Origin: Spirosoma sordidisoli
Lineage (GTDB): Bacteria > Bacteroidota > Bacteroidia > Cytophagales > Spirosomataceae
DNA length: 64,000 bases
Assembly: GCF_004138325.1 (NCBI RefSeq)
Contig: NZ_SBLB01000001.1
Coordinates: 1,559,855-1,623,854 of the forward strand
Direction: 5' to 3'
A program made the translations under genes and the position numbers. The first letter of the stretch is position 1. Each line of letters starts with the position of its first letter. Positions 47,114 through 55,689 of the stretch are shown piece by piece. The notes below the pieces were generated by a model. It did no database searches. It was not told the origin of the DNA and saw only the letters and a program-made list of their open reading frames with translations.

Positions 47114-48229
47114 ATGCGTATCCTGCCCCTTTCGCCTACCGCTGCCTGGTCTGACGCCATGCCCGCCCTGTTTGGTCGCATGGCAACGCTGAACGTAGGT
47201 GTCATTGGCGATTTTGCGCTCGACCTGTACTATCAGCTCAATACCGAAACAGGCGAATACTCGCTCGAAACCAACCGGCCGGTATACTGGGGCAGTCGGC
47301 CCAAAGCATCGCTCGGAGCCGCGGGCAATGTCATACAGAACCTGCTGGCACTGGGCGTTGGCCAGGTCTGGGCCATCGGTGTCGTTGGGGCCGATTTGTT
47401 TGGTCATGCCATGCGACAGCTGATGCAGGAGCAGGGTGTCCATACCAACTGCCTGCTGACGGCCCCGCCCGGCTGGGATACCTGCGTGTATACGAAGCCG
47501 ATGCAGCAACAGACCGAAGCGAACCGGATCGATTTTGGCAGCCAAAACAAACTACCCGACCATAACTTCGACCAGCTGCTCGACGGCCTGGCTCAGCTCC
47601 TGCCCCAGCTTGATGTGCTGATCATCAACCAGCAGTTTCCGTGTCCGCTCCTGACCGAAGCCCGGATTCCGGCTCTGAATGAGCGCATTCGTCAGCACCC
47701 GGCGGTATGTTGTCTGGCCGACCTGCGGCATACGGGGCTGCTGATTCGGGGGGCCACGCTCAAAGTGAATACGGCCGAGCTGGCCCGTTTCCGAAACGTA
47801 CCCCTCCCCAACCATCCCGACCTCGACTGGTGTATTGAACACGCCAGGCTGCTAAACCGGGCGTTGCGCAGCCCGCTGGTCGTTACGCGGGGCGAGGCCG
47901 GTATGCTCTACGTTCGGGATGACGACATCTGGGCGATCGACGGGCTGGCGGTGCCGGGCCCGCTCGATCCGGTGGGGGCGGGCGATACGGTTGTAGCGGC
48001 TCTGGCGGCCAGCCTCAGCGCCGGTGCGCCACCCCCGCAGGCCCTGACCATCGCCAATCTGGCTGCGGCCGTTACCGTACAGAAACTCGGCCAGACCGGC
48101 ACCGCTACACCCGACGAAGTGTTTCAACTGGCCACGACCTACACGCTCCATGAACCTACAACTCCTTCGGCAGCACCGTCAGGAACTGCATCATCACCTG
48201 ACCCATCAGCTTCTTCCGTTCTGGGTTAG
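47114..48229 (+). CDS. PfkB-family carbohydrate kinase (RfaE-like)
   Basis: A protein of about 371 residues in the PfkB/ribokinase family. The N-terminus has LNVGVIGDFALDLYYQL and the substrate-site GAAGNVIQNLLALGV, similar to the kinase half of heptose kinase RfaE/HldE. The catalytic base is Asp in PVGAGDTVVAALAASLSAG (GAGD motif). The nucleotidyltransferase half of HldE is absent. The start at 47114 is used; an ATG at 47180 region and a TTG further upstream are alternatives. The last 26 codons are low-complexity Ser/Pro/Ala and overlap the start of the next gene in another frame by 80 bases. Substrate unknown. Confidence 0.88.
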   Translation: MRILPLSPTAAWSDAMPALFGRMATLNVGVIGDFALDLYYQLNTETGEYSLETNRPVYWGSRPKASLGAAGNVIQNLLALGVGQVWAIGVVGADLFGHAMRQLMQEQGVHTNCLLTAPPGWDTCVYTKPMQQQTEANRIDFGSQNKLPDHNFDQLLDGLAQLLPQLDVLIINQQFPCPLLTEARIPALNERIRQHPAVCCLADLRHTGLLIRGATLKVNTAELARFRNVPLPNHPDLDWCIEHARLLNRALRSPLVVTRGEAGMLYVRDDDIWAIDGLAVPGPLDPVGAGDTVVAALAASLSAGAPPPQALTIANLAAAVTVQKLGQTGTATPDEVFQLATTYTLHEPTTPSAAPSGTASSPDPSASSVLG

Positions 48230-49424
48230 CCGTAGCGCCGACCGCGTCAACGGCGGTTTTATCACCCACTTCGATCAGCATGGGCACGACACCGGCACGG
48301 ACGAGAAATCGCTGATTTCGCAAACCCGTTCGATCTATACCTACGCGTCGGCCCATCGGGCGGGCTACGGTGGACCCGAACTGGCCGAGCTGGCGCGACA
48401 TGGTGTCGACTACCTCATCGATCGGATGTGGGACGAGCAGTACGGTGGTTTCTACTGGATGACCAACCGGCAGGGCAAGGTGCTCAACGACCAGAAAATC
48501 GCCTATGGGCAAAGTTTCGCCATCTACTGCCTGAGCGAATACACGCTCGCTACCGGCGATCCCCGGGGACTTAACTACGCACAACGGGTGTTCGACCTGC
48601 TGCAAATCCACGCGGTCGATACACATTATGGCGGCTACTTCGAGATGTTTTCCCGCGACTGGACGCTGAAAGGCCCCGGCCCCGGCGGTGGCGACCGCAA
48701 AACCCTCGACGTACACATGCACCTGATGGAGGCTTTTACTACGCTCTACGAAGCTAGTCAGCATCCGCTGCACCGCCGAAAACTGCTCGAAGTGATCGAT
48801 CTGCTCAGTCAGCGCGTCATGCACCCCGTCTATGGAACGGGTCTGCCGCAGTTCTGGGCCGACTGGCGGGTAGCGCCCCAAATTAAGTTCGACGTGATCT
48901 GGGGCTGGGACCGGTTTGCCGAAGGCGGCATTAAACCAACGGCCGACGATAACACCAGCTATGGGCATAACGGCGAGTTTGGCTGGCTGCTGCTACACGC
49001 CCTCAACGTACTGCAGTTACCCTACGATACCTACCGCGCTGCTTTCGAAAAAGCCCTGAGCCACGCCCTGAACTACGGGGTAGACTGGGAATATGGCGGT
49101 GTTTTTGTGGAAGGCTCACACAGCGGAACCGTTTATGACCGGGAAAAAGAATTCTGGCAGCAGGCCGAACTACTGATTGGGTTTCTCGACGCCTACCAGA
49201 TTACGGGGAATCACGACTACTGGCGGGCCTACGAGACCGTGCATCGCTTCGTGCTCGACAAAATGGTCAATCCGGACGTGGGCGAATGGTGGCCGCTCAT
49301 GACCCGCGAAGGCCAACCCATCTGGACGCACATGGGTCACTCCTGGAAAATCAACTACCATACCGTACGGGCGGTTATCCAGTCCATAGCCCGGCTCGAT
49401 CGGCTGCTAGCCCAATTTACCTAA
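48150..49424 (+). CDS. AGE-family sugar 2-epimerase (cellobiose 2-epimerase-like)
   Basis: A 424-residue (alpha/alpha)6-barrel protein of the N-acylglucosamine 2-epimerase family. Typical stretches are LISQTRSIYTYASAHRAGYG, DEQYGGFYWMTNRQGKVLND, KTLDVHMHLMEAFTTLYEAS and YGHNGEFGWLLLHAL; His residues at these positions match the catalytic pair of cellobiose 2-epimerase. It would isomerise the reducing-end glucose of a disaccharide to mannose. The start at 48150 lies 80 bases inside the kinase gene, in another frame, which suggests translational coupling. Together with GH130 and the kinase it forms a plausible mannoside or gluco-mannoside utilisation unit. Confidence 0.93.
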   Translation: MNLQLLRQHRQELHHHLTHQLLPFWVSRSADRVNGGFITHFDQHGHDTGTDEKSLISQTRSIYTYASAHRAGYGGPELAELARHGVDYLIDRMWDEQYGGFYWMTNRQGKVLNDQKIAYGQSFAIYCLSEYTLATGDPRGLNYAQRVFDLLQIHAVDTHYGGYFEMFSRDWTLKGPGPGGGDRKTLDVHMHLMEAFTTLYEASQHPLHRRKLLEVIDLLSQRVMHPVYGTGLPQFWADWRVAPQIKFDVIWGWDRFAEGGIKPTADDNTSYGHNGEFGWLLLHALNVLQLPYDTYRAAFEKALSHALNYGVDWEYGGVFVEGSHSGTVYDREKEFWQQAELLIGFLDAYQITGNHDYWRAYETVHRFVLDKMVNPDVGEWWPLMTREGQPIWTHMGHSWKINYHTVRAVIQSIARLDRLLAQFT

Positions 49425-49441
49425 CACTGTCGGTTATTCTT

Positions 49442-51025
49442 TTACCTGGCAGCCACGTTCTTGCCGATCGTTTTCTCGTCGATTATGCCTTCGTGCCGCT
49501 CGTCGGTCAGCGGGCCGCCAAACCAGCGGGCCCGTTGGCTGGCCCCGGCAGCATCGTCCAGCTCCATCAGCCGGATGCCGCCCGGGTGGTCGGGCAGGTC
49601 GGGCTGCCCGTCGATCAGCTGCAAACCTACCCAGGCCAGGTATTCGTTCAGCTTCGCGTCGAGCGGTTCGTTACCGAAAATGCATAAGTCGTAATACCAG
49701 TCCAGCGATTCGCCCGCCACGGCTTCGGTGATGGCCCGATAATCGGCCAGGGTATATCCCACAAACGGCCGGCCGAACCGCTCCCACAGCTGGCGCATCA
49801 CGTCATCCAGCGAGCGGGCATGATCGGAAAGTCGGCGGATGTGCAAATCCAGAATCAGCGCAGCAATGGCCCCTTTGTGATAAACCGATACCTTCCGATC
49901 GGGAACTCCTTTCTCGTAACCGTCGAGCCACAAATCCCACGACGACTCGACCAGCGACTGAGCCGCCCGACCGTTGGCTTCGAAATGGCGCTTCAGTAGC
50001 ACCTGCAACTCTTTCAGGTAGGCTTCGTCGTTGAACACGCCCGACCGGCGCAGCATCAGGTCGCCGTAATAGGTGGTGACGCCTTCCGCAACGAAACAGG
50101 TGGTGAAGTAGTTTTCGCGGGTAAAATCGTAGGGCAGCAGCTCGGTGGGCCGGATGCGGATGATATTCCAGGCATGAAACAACTCGTGCGAGGCTACCCC
50201 CAGCAAATCCTGGTACAACCCCTCCCCTTCGTCGTTGGGGCCGAGCACCAGCATGGTCGAGTTGCGATGCTCTACGCCGTGGTAATGCGCAACCGGTAAA
50301 ACCAGGGTCAGAAAGTGATAATCGGGTTCGGGAAACTCGCCAAATAGCGTCAGCTGCACTTCCGAGAACCGGCTGAAGTCACGCACGAGCCGATCCGGAT
50401 CGAACGTTGGGTTACCGTCGGTCCGGCGCCCGCCCTGTATCCAGACGTTGAACTGAACCCCACGCACCGCGTACTGAATATGCTGCATGACCGGCGCGGC
50501 CATGAGCGGTCCGTCTACCAGTTCGTAAAAATCGCGCGCGACCAGCGTTCGGGCATCGCCCCCCGCCGACGACAGGCCACAGGCTACCATCCACCGCTCC
50601 GGAATAGCCAGCTCGAGCGTACAGGGCTCATCGATCCGGCCTTCGGCATAGACGCACAGATTGACCGGATTTACGTATAGCAAGGTGTCGCTGATAAAGC
50701 TGCTGCCCGCGTTGAGCAGATTGGGCGTCGGCAGCAGGGCGTAGTAGTTGTAGAGCACCGTAAGCGCCGTAGTGCCGTTGGTCTGCACCCGCCACCGGTC
50801 TTTGGTCACTTTCTGAAACGGCAGCGGCTGCCCATCGGCATCAACCACCGTAAAGCGCTGAATATGTTTGGCAAAGGGCTGCAGTTCATACCGGCCGGGT
50901 CGCCAGGCGGGTAGCTGGAGTTCTACATAGCTGCTGGTAATATCGGCAAGATGGGCTTCAACGGCGATATAGTGCTGCGGATTGGGTGTTCCGGCGTTTT
51001 GATCGGCAGACAGGCGATAATGCAT
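49442..51025 (-). CDS. M61 family metallopeptidase (glycyl aminopeptidase-like)
   Basis: A 527-residue peptidase. The N-terminal beta domain (ELQLPAWRPGRYELQPFAKH) is followed by the catalytic domain with HELFH at residues 280-284, preceded by LLGVAS and followed by AWNIIRIRPTELLPYDF. The third zinc ligand is Glu314 in FVAEGVTTYYGD. The conserved GRPFVGYTLADYRAI and helical C-terminus match the family. A C-terminal PDZ domain, common in M61 proteins, is not evident and the protein is shorter. No signal peptide is seen, so it is probably cytoplasmic. Confidence 0.93.
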   Translation of the reverse strand: MHYRLSADQNAGTPNPQHYIAVEAHLADITSSYVELQLPAWRPGRYELQPFAKHIQRFTVVDADGQPLPFQKVTKDRWRVQTNGTTALTVLYNYYALLPTPNLLNAGSSFISDTLLYVNPVNLCVYAEGRIDEPCTLELAIPERWMVACGLSSAGGDARTLVARDFYELVDGPLMAAPVMQHIQYAVRGVQFNVWIQGGRRTDGNPTFDPDRLVRDFSRFSEVQLTLFGEFPEPDYHFLTLVLPVAHYHGVEHRNSTMLVLGPNDEGEGLYQDLLGVASHELFHAWNIIRIRPTELLPYDFTRENYFTTCFVAEGVTTYYGDLMLRRSGVFNDEAYLKELQVLLKRHFEANGRAAQSLVESSWDLWLDGYEKGVPDRKVSVYHKGAIAALILDLHIRRLSDHARSLDDVMRQLWERFGRPFVGYTLADYRAITEAVAGESLDWYYDLCIFGNEPLDAKLNEYLAWVGLQLIDGQPDLPDHPGGIRLMELDDAAGASQRARWFGGPLTDERHEGIIDEKTIGKNVAAR

Positions 51026-51126
51026 AGTTCGGCAAGTAAGTACAGTCGGTCAGGCGAGCCGAGGCAGCCCGGCTATTCTATTAACTACCAACATAAATAA
51101 TGACAATTCGTTTTTCTAAATCGGGC

Positions 51127-51157
51127 TTGGTAAACTGTACTGGTTCCGCTATCTTTG
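51127..51157 (+). promoter_or_regulatory. Promoter of rpmH (Bacteroidota type)
   Basis: TTG at 51127-51129 and TATCTTTG at 51150-51157, with a 20-base spacer, match the Bacteroidota consensus exactly (TAnnTTTG). It lies 41 bases upstream of the rpmH start. Confidence 0.65.
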
Positions 51158-51198
51158 CGGACTCATTTGGAACCAAGGGTTTTAAGGCAACATAGATC

Positions 51199-51366
51199 AT
51201 GAAAAGAACATACCAACCATCGAACCGCAAGCGGAAAAACAAGCACGGCTTCCGCGAGCGGATGTCAACCGCCAACGGCCGCCAGGTGCTGGCCCGCCGT
51301 CGTGCCAAAGGTCGCTGGAAACTGACCGTTTCTGACGAGAAAAAAGGCGAGCGGTTCAAAGTTTAA
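51199..51366 (+). CDS. rpmH: 50S ribosomal protein L34
   Basis: A 55-residue L34, identified directly from the [23 protein letters not shown], then [20 protein letters not shown]. The composition and length (slightly longer than the 44-47 residues of many bacteria, with a Ser/Lys/Glu tail) fit Bacteroidota L34. It is followed by rnpA after 60 bases, the standard rpmH-rnpA order. dnaA and the origin are not seen beside it. Confidence 0.98.
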   Translation: MKRTYQPSNRKRKNKHGFRERMSTANGRQVLARRRAKGRWKLTVSDEKKGERFKV

Positions 51367-51426
51367 TGAGTTTGTGGTTTTCTGTCTGCTGCTTCTCGGG
51401 AGTAAACTGACAGAAACCTACAAACT

Positions 51427-51852
51427 ATGAACCGAATGATGCAGCAAACCTTCACCAAATCCGAGCGGCTTTGCAGCAAAAAAATTCTGGGCGAATTGTT
51501 TAAGAAAGGTAGCGCGTCGGTCCAGACGTTCTACCTTTTTCCGTTTCGGGTGCTTTATCTGTCGGCGCCCGCCCCGCCCGATTCCCCCCCTCCTCTGCCG
51601 GCTATCGTCATCACCGTTCCCAAGCGCGGTTTCAAACGCGCCGTTGACCGAAACCTCATTCGACGGCGCGTCCGGGAAGCTTACCGGCTCAACAAAGAAC
51701 TGCTCAGCAGCCGGGGCGACTGGTTCAGCCCGGCCCCCGGCCAGGCGCGCCCTACGGCCATTGCCTTTCTTTATACCGCCAAACAGATTATTTCGTTTGA
51801 AGAGATAGAAAAAGGTATGAAATTAGTACTACCAAAAGTCGTGAGCCGATAG
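51427..51852 (+). CDS. rnpA: Ribonuclease P protein component
   Basis: A 141-residue RnpA. The hallmarks are QTFTKSERLCSKKILGELFK at the N-terminus and the RNR motif region RGFKRAVDRNLIRRRVREAY. It binds the RNase P RNA to process the 5' ends of tRNA precursors. The region between (FPFRVLYLSAPAPPDSPPPL) contains a proline-rich insert not typical of short RnpA proteins. The gene follows rpmH; yidC and trmE genes are not adjacent. Confidence 0.96.
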   Translation: MNRMMQQTFTKSERLCSKKILGELFKKGSASVQTFYLFPFRVLYLSAPAPPDSPPPLPAIVITVPKRGFKRAVDRNLIRRRVREAYRLNKELLSSRGDWFSPAPGQARPTAIAFLYTAKQIISFEEIEKGMKLVLPKVVSR

Positions 51853-51917
51853 CCATCAGTTAGTCCTGCTGAGTGCTGTTTCCGAACGGCTTACGACTAC
51901 TGACTGTCAACTGACTT

Positions 51918-53585
51918 ATGCGCCTTCCCAAACGCTTTACGCTCCTAGCCTCCTCGGTCCTTGTGGCAGGCGGTATCGGGTTCTTCTCGTTCAAAACTGA
52001 CGACCGGTTCTTCGAGATTGCCCGTAACCTCGACATCTACGCTACGCTCTTCAAAGAGCTGAACCTGTATTACGTAGACGAGGTGAACCCTAACCGCATG
52101 GTGAAGACCAGCATCGATGCCATGCTGAAAGCCCTCGACCCGTATACCAATTTCTTCGCCGAAGACGAAATTGAAGATTACATGACCATGACAACCGGCC
52201 GATACAACGGCATCGGGGCGCTCGTTGGCCAGCGACAGGGTAAAAGCATCGTGCTGATGATCTACGAAGGCACCCCGGCCGAAAAATCGGGCCTGCAGAT
52301 CGGCGACGAAATCATGAAGATCGACGGGATCGACCTCAAAAGCCGCAAAGATGCTGACCCCGGCAAACTGCTGAAAGGGCAGAACAACACGGCCGTTAAA
52401 CTGACGGTTCGCCGGTTTGGCCAGAAAGACCCCGTCGACGTGAGCGTTACCCGCGATGTGGTGAAGATGACCAACGTGCCGTATTACGGTATGATCAACG
52501 ACGAGGTGGGCTACATCGACCTGAAAGACTTCACCGCTACAGCCTCGCGCGAGGTAAAAACCGCGTTTCAGGAGCTGAAAGGGAAAGGCATGAAAAAGCT
52601 GATTCTCGACGTCCGCGAAAACCCCGGCGGTCTCCTGAACATGGCTATCGACATCTCGAATATCTTTATCCCGAAAGATTCGGAGGTCGTAACGACCAAA
52701 GGCAAGGTAACCGAATGGAACAAAACCTACACGGCTCTCAACCCGCCCCTCGACCTCGATATGCCCATCATCGTGCTGACCAACAGCCGCAGCGCGTCGG
52801 CCGCCGAGATTGTATCGGGTGTTATTCAGGATTACGACCGGGGCGTACTGGTCGGTCAGCGAACGTTTGGTAAAGGACTGGTACAAACCACCCGCGAGCT
52901 GTCGTTCAATACCAAGCTTAAAATCACCACAGCCAAATATTACATTCCGAGCGGGCGCTGTATCCAGGCCATCGACTACAGCCATCGCAACCCCGACGGC
53001 AGCGTTGGTAAAGTGCCCGATTCGCTCAAAACGGCGTTCAAAACCAAGGCCGGCCGGGTGGTGTACGACGGTGGCGGGGTACTGCCCGATGTGGTCGTAG
53101 AAGCCCAGACACCCACCCCCATTGCGCTGAGCTTAACCAACAAAGGACTGATTTTCGACTATGCGGTGAAGTACCGGAGCGAACATCCGACTATCAAACC
53201 GGCCCGCGAGTTTCGCCTGACCGATGCCGAGTATGCCGACTTTACCAAGTGGGTAGCCGACAAAGAATACGACTACACCACCCAGGTAGAAAAAGACCTC
53301 GGCACGCTCGAAGCCTCGGCCAAGAAAGAAAAATACTTCGATCAGATTCAGGATCAGCTCAAAGCCCTGAAAACCAAAGTGTCGCACAGCAAAGACGCCG
53401 ACCTGATGACGTTCAAGAACGAACTCAAAACGCTGCTCGAACAGGAAATTGCGGGGCACTACTACCTCCAGCATGGCATCAAGGAAGCCTCTTTCGCGAC
53501 TGATCCCGAACTGAAAGCCGCCCTCGACGTCTTCAAAGACATGGGTCGCTACAGCGCCATCCTCAAAGGCACCAAATCAAAATAA
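51918..53585 (+). CDS. S41 family C-terminal processing peptidase
   Basis: A 555-residue protease. A signal or anchor segment (LLASSVLVAGGIGFFSFKT) is followed by a helical region, a PDZ domain (IYEGTPAEKSGLQIGDEIMK, residues about 85-165) and the S41 catalytic domain. Catalytic Ser294 is in NSRSASAAEIVSG and Lys319 in RTFGKGLVQT, 25 residues apart as in Prc/CtpA. The C-terminal 130 residues are helical and Lys/Glu-rich. It cleaves or processes periplasmic proteins at C-termini. A hairpin-rich segment follows and ends in a T-run. Confidence 0.95.
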   Translation: MRLPKRFTLLASSVLVAGGIGFFSFKTDDRFFEIARNLDIYATLFKELNLYYVDEVNPNRMVKTSIDAMLKALDPYTNFFAEDEIEDYMTMTTGRYNGIGALVGQRQGKSIVLMIYEGTPAEKSGLQIGDEIMKIDGIDLKSRKDADPGKLLKGQNNTAVKLTVRRFGQKDPVDVSVTRDVVKMTNVPYYGMINDEVGYIDLKDFTATASREVKTAFQELKGKGMKKLILDVRENPGGLLNMAIDISNIFIPKDSEVVTTKGKVTEWNKTYTALNPPLDLDMPIIVLTNSRSASAAEIVSGVIQDYDRGVLVGQRTFGKGLVQTTRELSFNTKLKITTAKYYIPSGRCIQAIDYSHRNPDGSVGKVPDSLKTAFKTKAGRVVYDGGGVLPDVVVEAQTPTPIALSLTNKGLIFDYAVKYRSEHPTIKPAREFRLTDAEYADFTKWVADKEYDYTTQVEKDLGTLEASAKKEKYFDQIQDQLKALKTKVSHSKDADLMTFKNELKTLLEQEIAGHYYLQHGIKEASFATDPELKAALDVFKDMGRYSAILKGTKSK

Positions 53586-53592
53586 CGATGAG

Positions 53593-53659
53593 CGATGAGT
53601 GCTGAGCGATGAGCAACTGACAGCACTCATCGTTCAACACTCATCGCTCAGCACTTTTT
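53593..53659 (+). terminator. Terminator with two mutually exclusive hairpins
   Basis: The stem AGTGCTGAGCGATGAG (53598-53613) pairs with 53640-53655 over 16 bp and is followed by TTTTT, a good intrinsic terminator. A second stem uses part of the same left arm: CGATGAGTGCTG (53593-53604) pairs with CAGCACTCATCG (53621-53632) over 12 bp. Both cannot form together. tsaB starts a few bases later. Confidence 0.75.
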
Positions 53660-53664
53660 ACTGA

Positions 53665-54381
53665 ATGCTTCTCCTTTCCATTGATACGTCCACGGCGTCC
53701 TGTTCGGTAGCTGTACACGGGGGCGACGGCCCGGATGCGGGTACCTTGCTGGGCTGTTACGAACTCTTTACCGAGCGCACCTCGGCGGCTATGCTTACTA
53801 CCCTGATTGGTGATGTGGTGCGGCATACGGGGCATGAACTGGCCCAGCTCGATGCGATAGCGGTCAGTAAAGGGCCCGGCTCGTATACCGGCCTGCGCAT
53901 CGGCGTCTCAACGGCCAAGGGGCTGTGTTTCGCCCTCGACAAACCGCTGCTGGCCATCAATACCTTACAGGCTATGACCGAACAGGTTCGCCCGTACGCC
54001 ACCCTATTCGCGGACCAGCCCATACTGTTCTGCCCCATGATCGACGCCCGGCGGATGGAAGTGTACTGCACGTTTTACGACACAACCGGCCGGGAGGTCC
54101 GACCCACGGCGGCCGAAATCATCACGCCCGACTCCTTTGCCGACTTGCTGGCCAGTAGCCGGGTGCTCTTTTTCGGCGACGGAGCCGCCAAGTGTCAGCC
54201 AGCGCTGGGTCACCACGCCAATGCCGTATTTCTCGACCAGCTCATCATCCCCTCGGCCCGGACGGTTGGCCAACTCGCCACCCAGGCCTTTGCCAGCGGG
54301 CAGTTTGAAGACCCGGCTACTTTCGAACCCTTTTATCTCAAAGAGTTCATGACCACCCAGCCCAGGCGGGCAACAGCTTGA
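53665..54381 (+). CDS. tsaB: tRNA threonylcarbamoyladenosine biosynthesis protein TsaB
   Basis: A 238-residue actin-like-fold protein. The N-terminus MLLLSIDTSTASCSVAVHGG and the segments LDAIAVSKGPGSYTGLRIGV and STAKGLCFALDKPLLAINTL are diagnostic of TsaB. FCPMIDARRMEVYCTFYDTT follows. TsaB pairs with TsaD and TsaE to add threonylcarbamoyl to A37 of ANN-decoding tRNAs; it has no kinase activity itself. The gene begins only 6 bases after the T-run of the previous terminator. Confidence 0.96.
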   Translation: MLLLSIDTSTASCSVAVHGGDGPDAGTLLGCYELFTERTSAAMLTTLIGDVVRHTGHELAQLDAIAVSKGPGSYTGLRIGVSTAKGLCFALDKPLLAINTLQAMTEQVRPYATLFADQPILFCPMIDARRMEVYCTFYDTTGREVRPTAAEIITPDSFADLLASSRVLFFGDGAAKCQPALGHHANAVFLDQLIIPSARTVGQLATQAFASGQFEDPATFEPFYLKEFMTTQPRRATA

Positions 54382-54583
54382 CCGCAAGCTACTTACCGGC
54401 ACCAGAAACATTACATTTCCTCTACACAAGTCGCTACTGCCAGCAGGCAGAACACGCTGCGCCCATTCTGGTATCATTTTGTTGATTAGGTAACCAAATC
54501 CGGGACTTAGCATGACTTACCATGCATTGCATCGTCAGAGGATAGTTACGTGCTGTTGACGTCTCTACCCCACCCCACCGTTC

Positions 54584-55216
54584 ATGTCCCTGATTGCTTT
54601 ATGTTCCCGGCGCTTGTTAACCCTACAGATATCGGCGGCTTCGGACGCGGCTGCGTTGATCTGGCGCACTCCGCAAACCAATGCGGTTGTGTTTCGGCAA
54701 CGAGTCAGTACAGAACAGCCCCGCTTCGCCTTAATCACCCAGGATTACCTGCAGGACGCTCCGCTGTTTACTGACCTGCGGGCGGGTAGCCCCGAAACGC
54801 TGCTGATCGTTTGTCTCGAAATCAGTTCGGTGATGACAAAACCGCTCTGGAAACTACTGGACAATCTGGAGTTCGATGTTCTTTGTACGGTTCCCGAACT
54901 CACCGACTGTTTAGTAACGCTAAAAGCCGGGCGGTTTTTCCAATCGACCCTGCTCCAGACGGCAGCTACCTATAGCATCAACGAGCCGTTTCCGGGCTGG
55001 CACAGTCTCTCCCCTGCCGAACGCCGGGTACTGCGCGGTATAGCAGCGGGCCAAACGGGACCGCAAATTGCCGACACCGAGTGCCTCAGCCAGAAAACGG
55101 TGAATAACCACAAACTAAAGATAAGCCAGAAGCTGGGCATATCGGGTGGCCCCGGCAGCCTGACCCGCTGGGTAATGGCCCACCGCGAAACGCTGCTACA
55201 CCTGCTGGCTGACTAG
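54584..55216 (+). CDS. LuxR/NarL-type transcriptional regulator near bacteriocin-like locus
   Basis: A 210-residue regulator. The C-terminal helix-turn-helix is of LuxR/GerE type: LSPAERRVLRGIAAGQTGPQ (about 142-161) then IADTECLSQKTVNNHKLKI and SQKLGISG. The N-terminal part resembles a degenerate receiver domain: IVCLEISSVM and LDNLEFDVLCTVPEL occupy receiver-like positions, but no clear phospho-acceptor aspartate cluster is visible. It precedes the bacteriocin-like precursor gene by 178 bases, in the same direction. Repeats of TTACCCA/TGGGTAA lie just beyond its stop, so it could regulate the downstream locus. Confidence 0.82.
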   Translation: MSLIALCSRRLLTLQISAASDAAALIWRTPQTNAVVFRQRVSTEQPRFALITQDYLQDAPLFTDLRAGSPETLLIVCLEISSVMTKPLWKLLDNLEFDVLCTVPELTDCLVTLKAGRFFQSTLLQTAATYSINEPFPGWHSLSPAERRVLRGIAAGQTGPQIADTECLSQKTVNNHKLKISQKLGISGGPGSLTRWVMAHRETLLHLLAD

Positions 55217-55224
55217 GTAAGTTT

Positions 55225-55295
55225 TGGGTAAGTAATAGGCAAAGTTACCCACCTAAAAAAAGTAAGTTTACCCACAGAAAAGAGCAAGTTTGCTC
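55225..55295 (+). promoter_or_regulatory. Repeats and palindrome upstream of bacteriocin-like precursor
   Basis: TGGGTAA occurs at 55225-55231, and its inverse TTACCCA at 55245-55251 and 55268-55274, the latter two within similar AAGTTACCCAC and AAGTTTACCCAC blocks. A near-perfect palindrome, GAGCAAGTTTGCTC, is at 55282-55295. These could be operator sites for the adjacent LuxR-type regulator. No exact TAnnTTTG box is seen; CACTTTTG at about 55319 is one mismatch away. Confidence 0.4.
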
Positions 55296-55393
55296 ATGCG
55301 CCAGGGTTATTCGTGTATCACTTTTGTATCGTCAAGCGCGCGACAAAGGCGGATACCGAAAAGCCTTAAATAGAGTAGGAATAAAAAAATTAT

Positions 55394-55615
55394 ATGATGA
55401 AAAAACTAGGAATGAACGCCATGCAAGAAGTTGTGGCGGGTGGTTGCATGGCTTCAGTGTTGGGGGGGGCTCTCACTCTTGGAGTATCAGTTGCTGCAGC
55501 GGCAACGGGGGTAGGAGCTGTACCTGCAGCTATGGGTGCTGTAATCGCTGCAGTCGCCATTGCTGAAGATTGTGGAGGTGGTAAGAACCGTGGACGTGGC
55601 CCTTATCCTCACTAA
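55394..55615 (+). CDS. Bacteriocin-like precursor peptide with double-glycine leader
   Basis: A 73-residue precursor. The leader MMKKLGMNAMQEVVAGG ends in Gly16-Gly17, the C39 peptidase cleavage pattern, with Val at -4 as in such leaders (an ATG one codon later is also possible). The predicted mature peptide of 56 residues starts directly with Cys18, has a hydrophobic Gly/Ala/Val-rich core with GxxxG-like spacings (GGALTLGVSVAAAATGVGAV) and a second Cys60 followed by a basic GGGKNRGRGPYPH tail. This resembles class II bacteriocins of the lactobin/cerein type. A C39-peptidase ABC exporter lies 2.2 kb downstream on the same strand, supporting secretion. Activity is untested. Confidence 0.8.
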   Translation: MMKKLGMNAMQEVVAGGCMASVLGGALTLGVSVAAAATGVGAVPAAMGAVIAAVAIAEDCGGGKNRGRGPYPH

Positions 55616-55634
55616 GTCGTTATTTATCACACAT

Positions 55635-55673
55635 ATTATCCGCACCTAACTACAGTAGTGTGGTGCGGATAAT
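55635..55673 (+). promoter_or_regulatory. Strong hairpin between precursor and downstream genes
   Basis: ATTATCCGCACC (55635-55646) and GGTGCGGATAAT (55662-55673) form a perfect 12-bp stem with a 15-base loop. No T-run follows, so a partial terminator or mRNA-stabilising element that raises the level of precursor transcript over downstream genes is more likely than full termination. Confidence 0.65.
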
Positions 55674-55689
55674 TACATCACTTGAAAAT

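Noticed and set aside
47003..47545. N-terminal extension of the GH130 frame
   Set aside because: It is antisense to the kinase gene and lacks domain similarity; the signal peptide starts at 47002.
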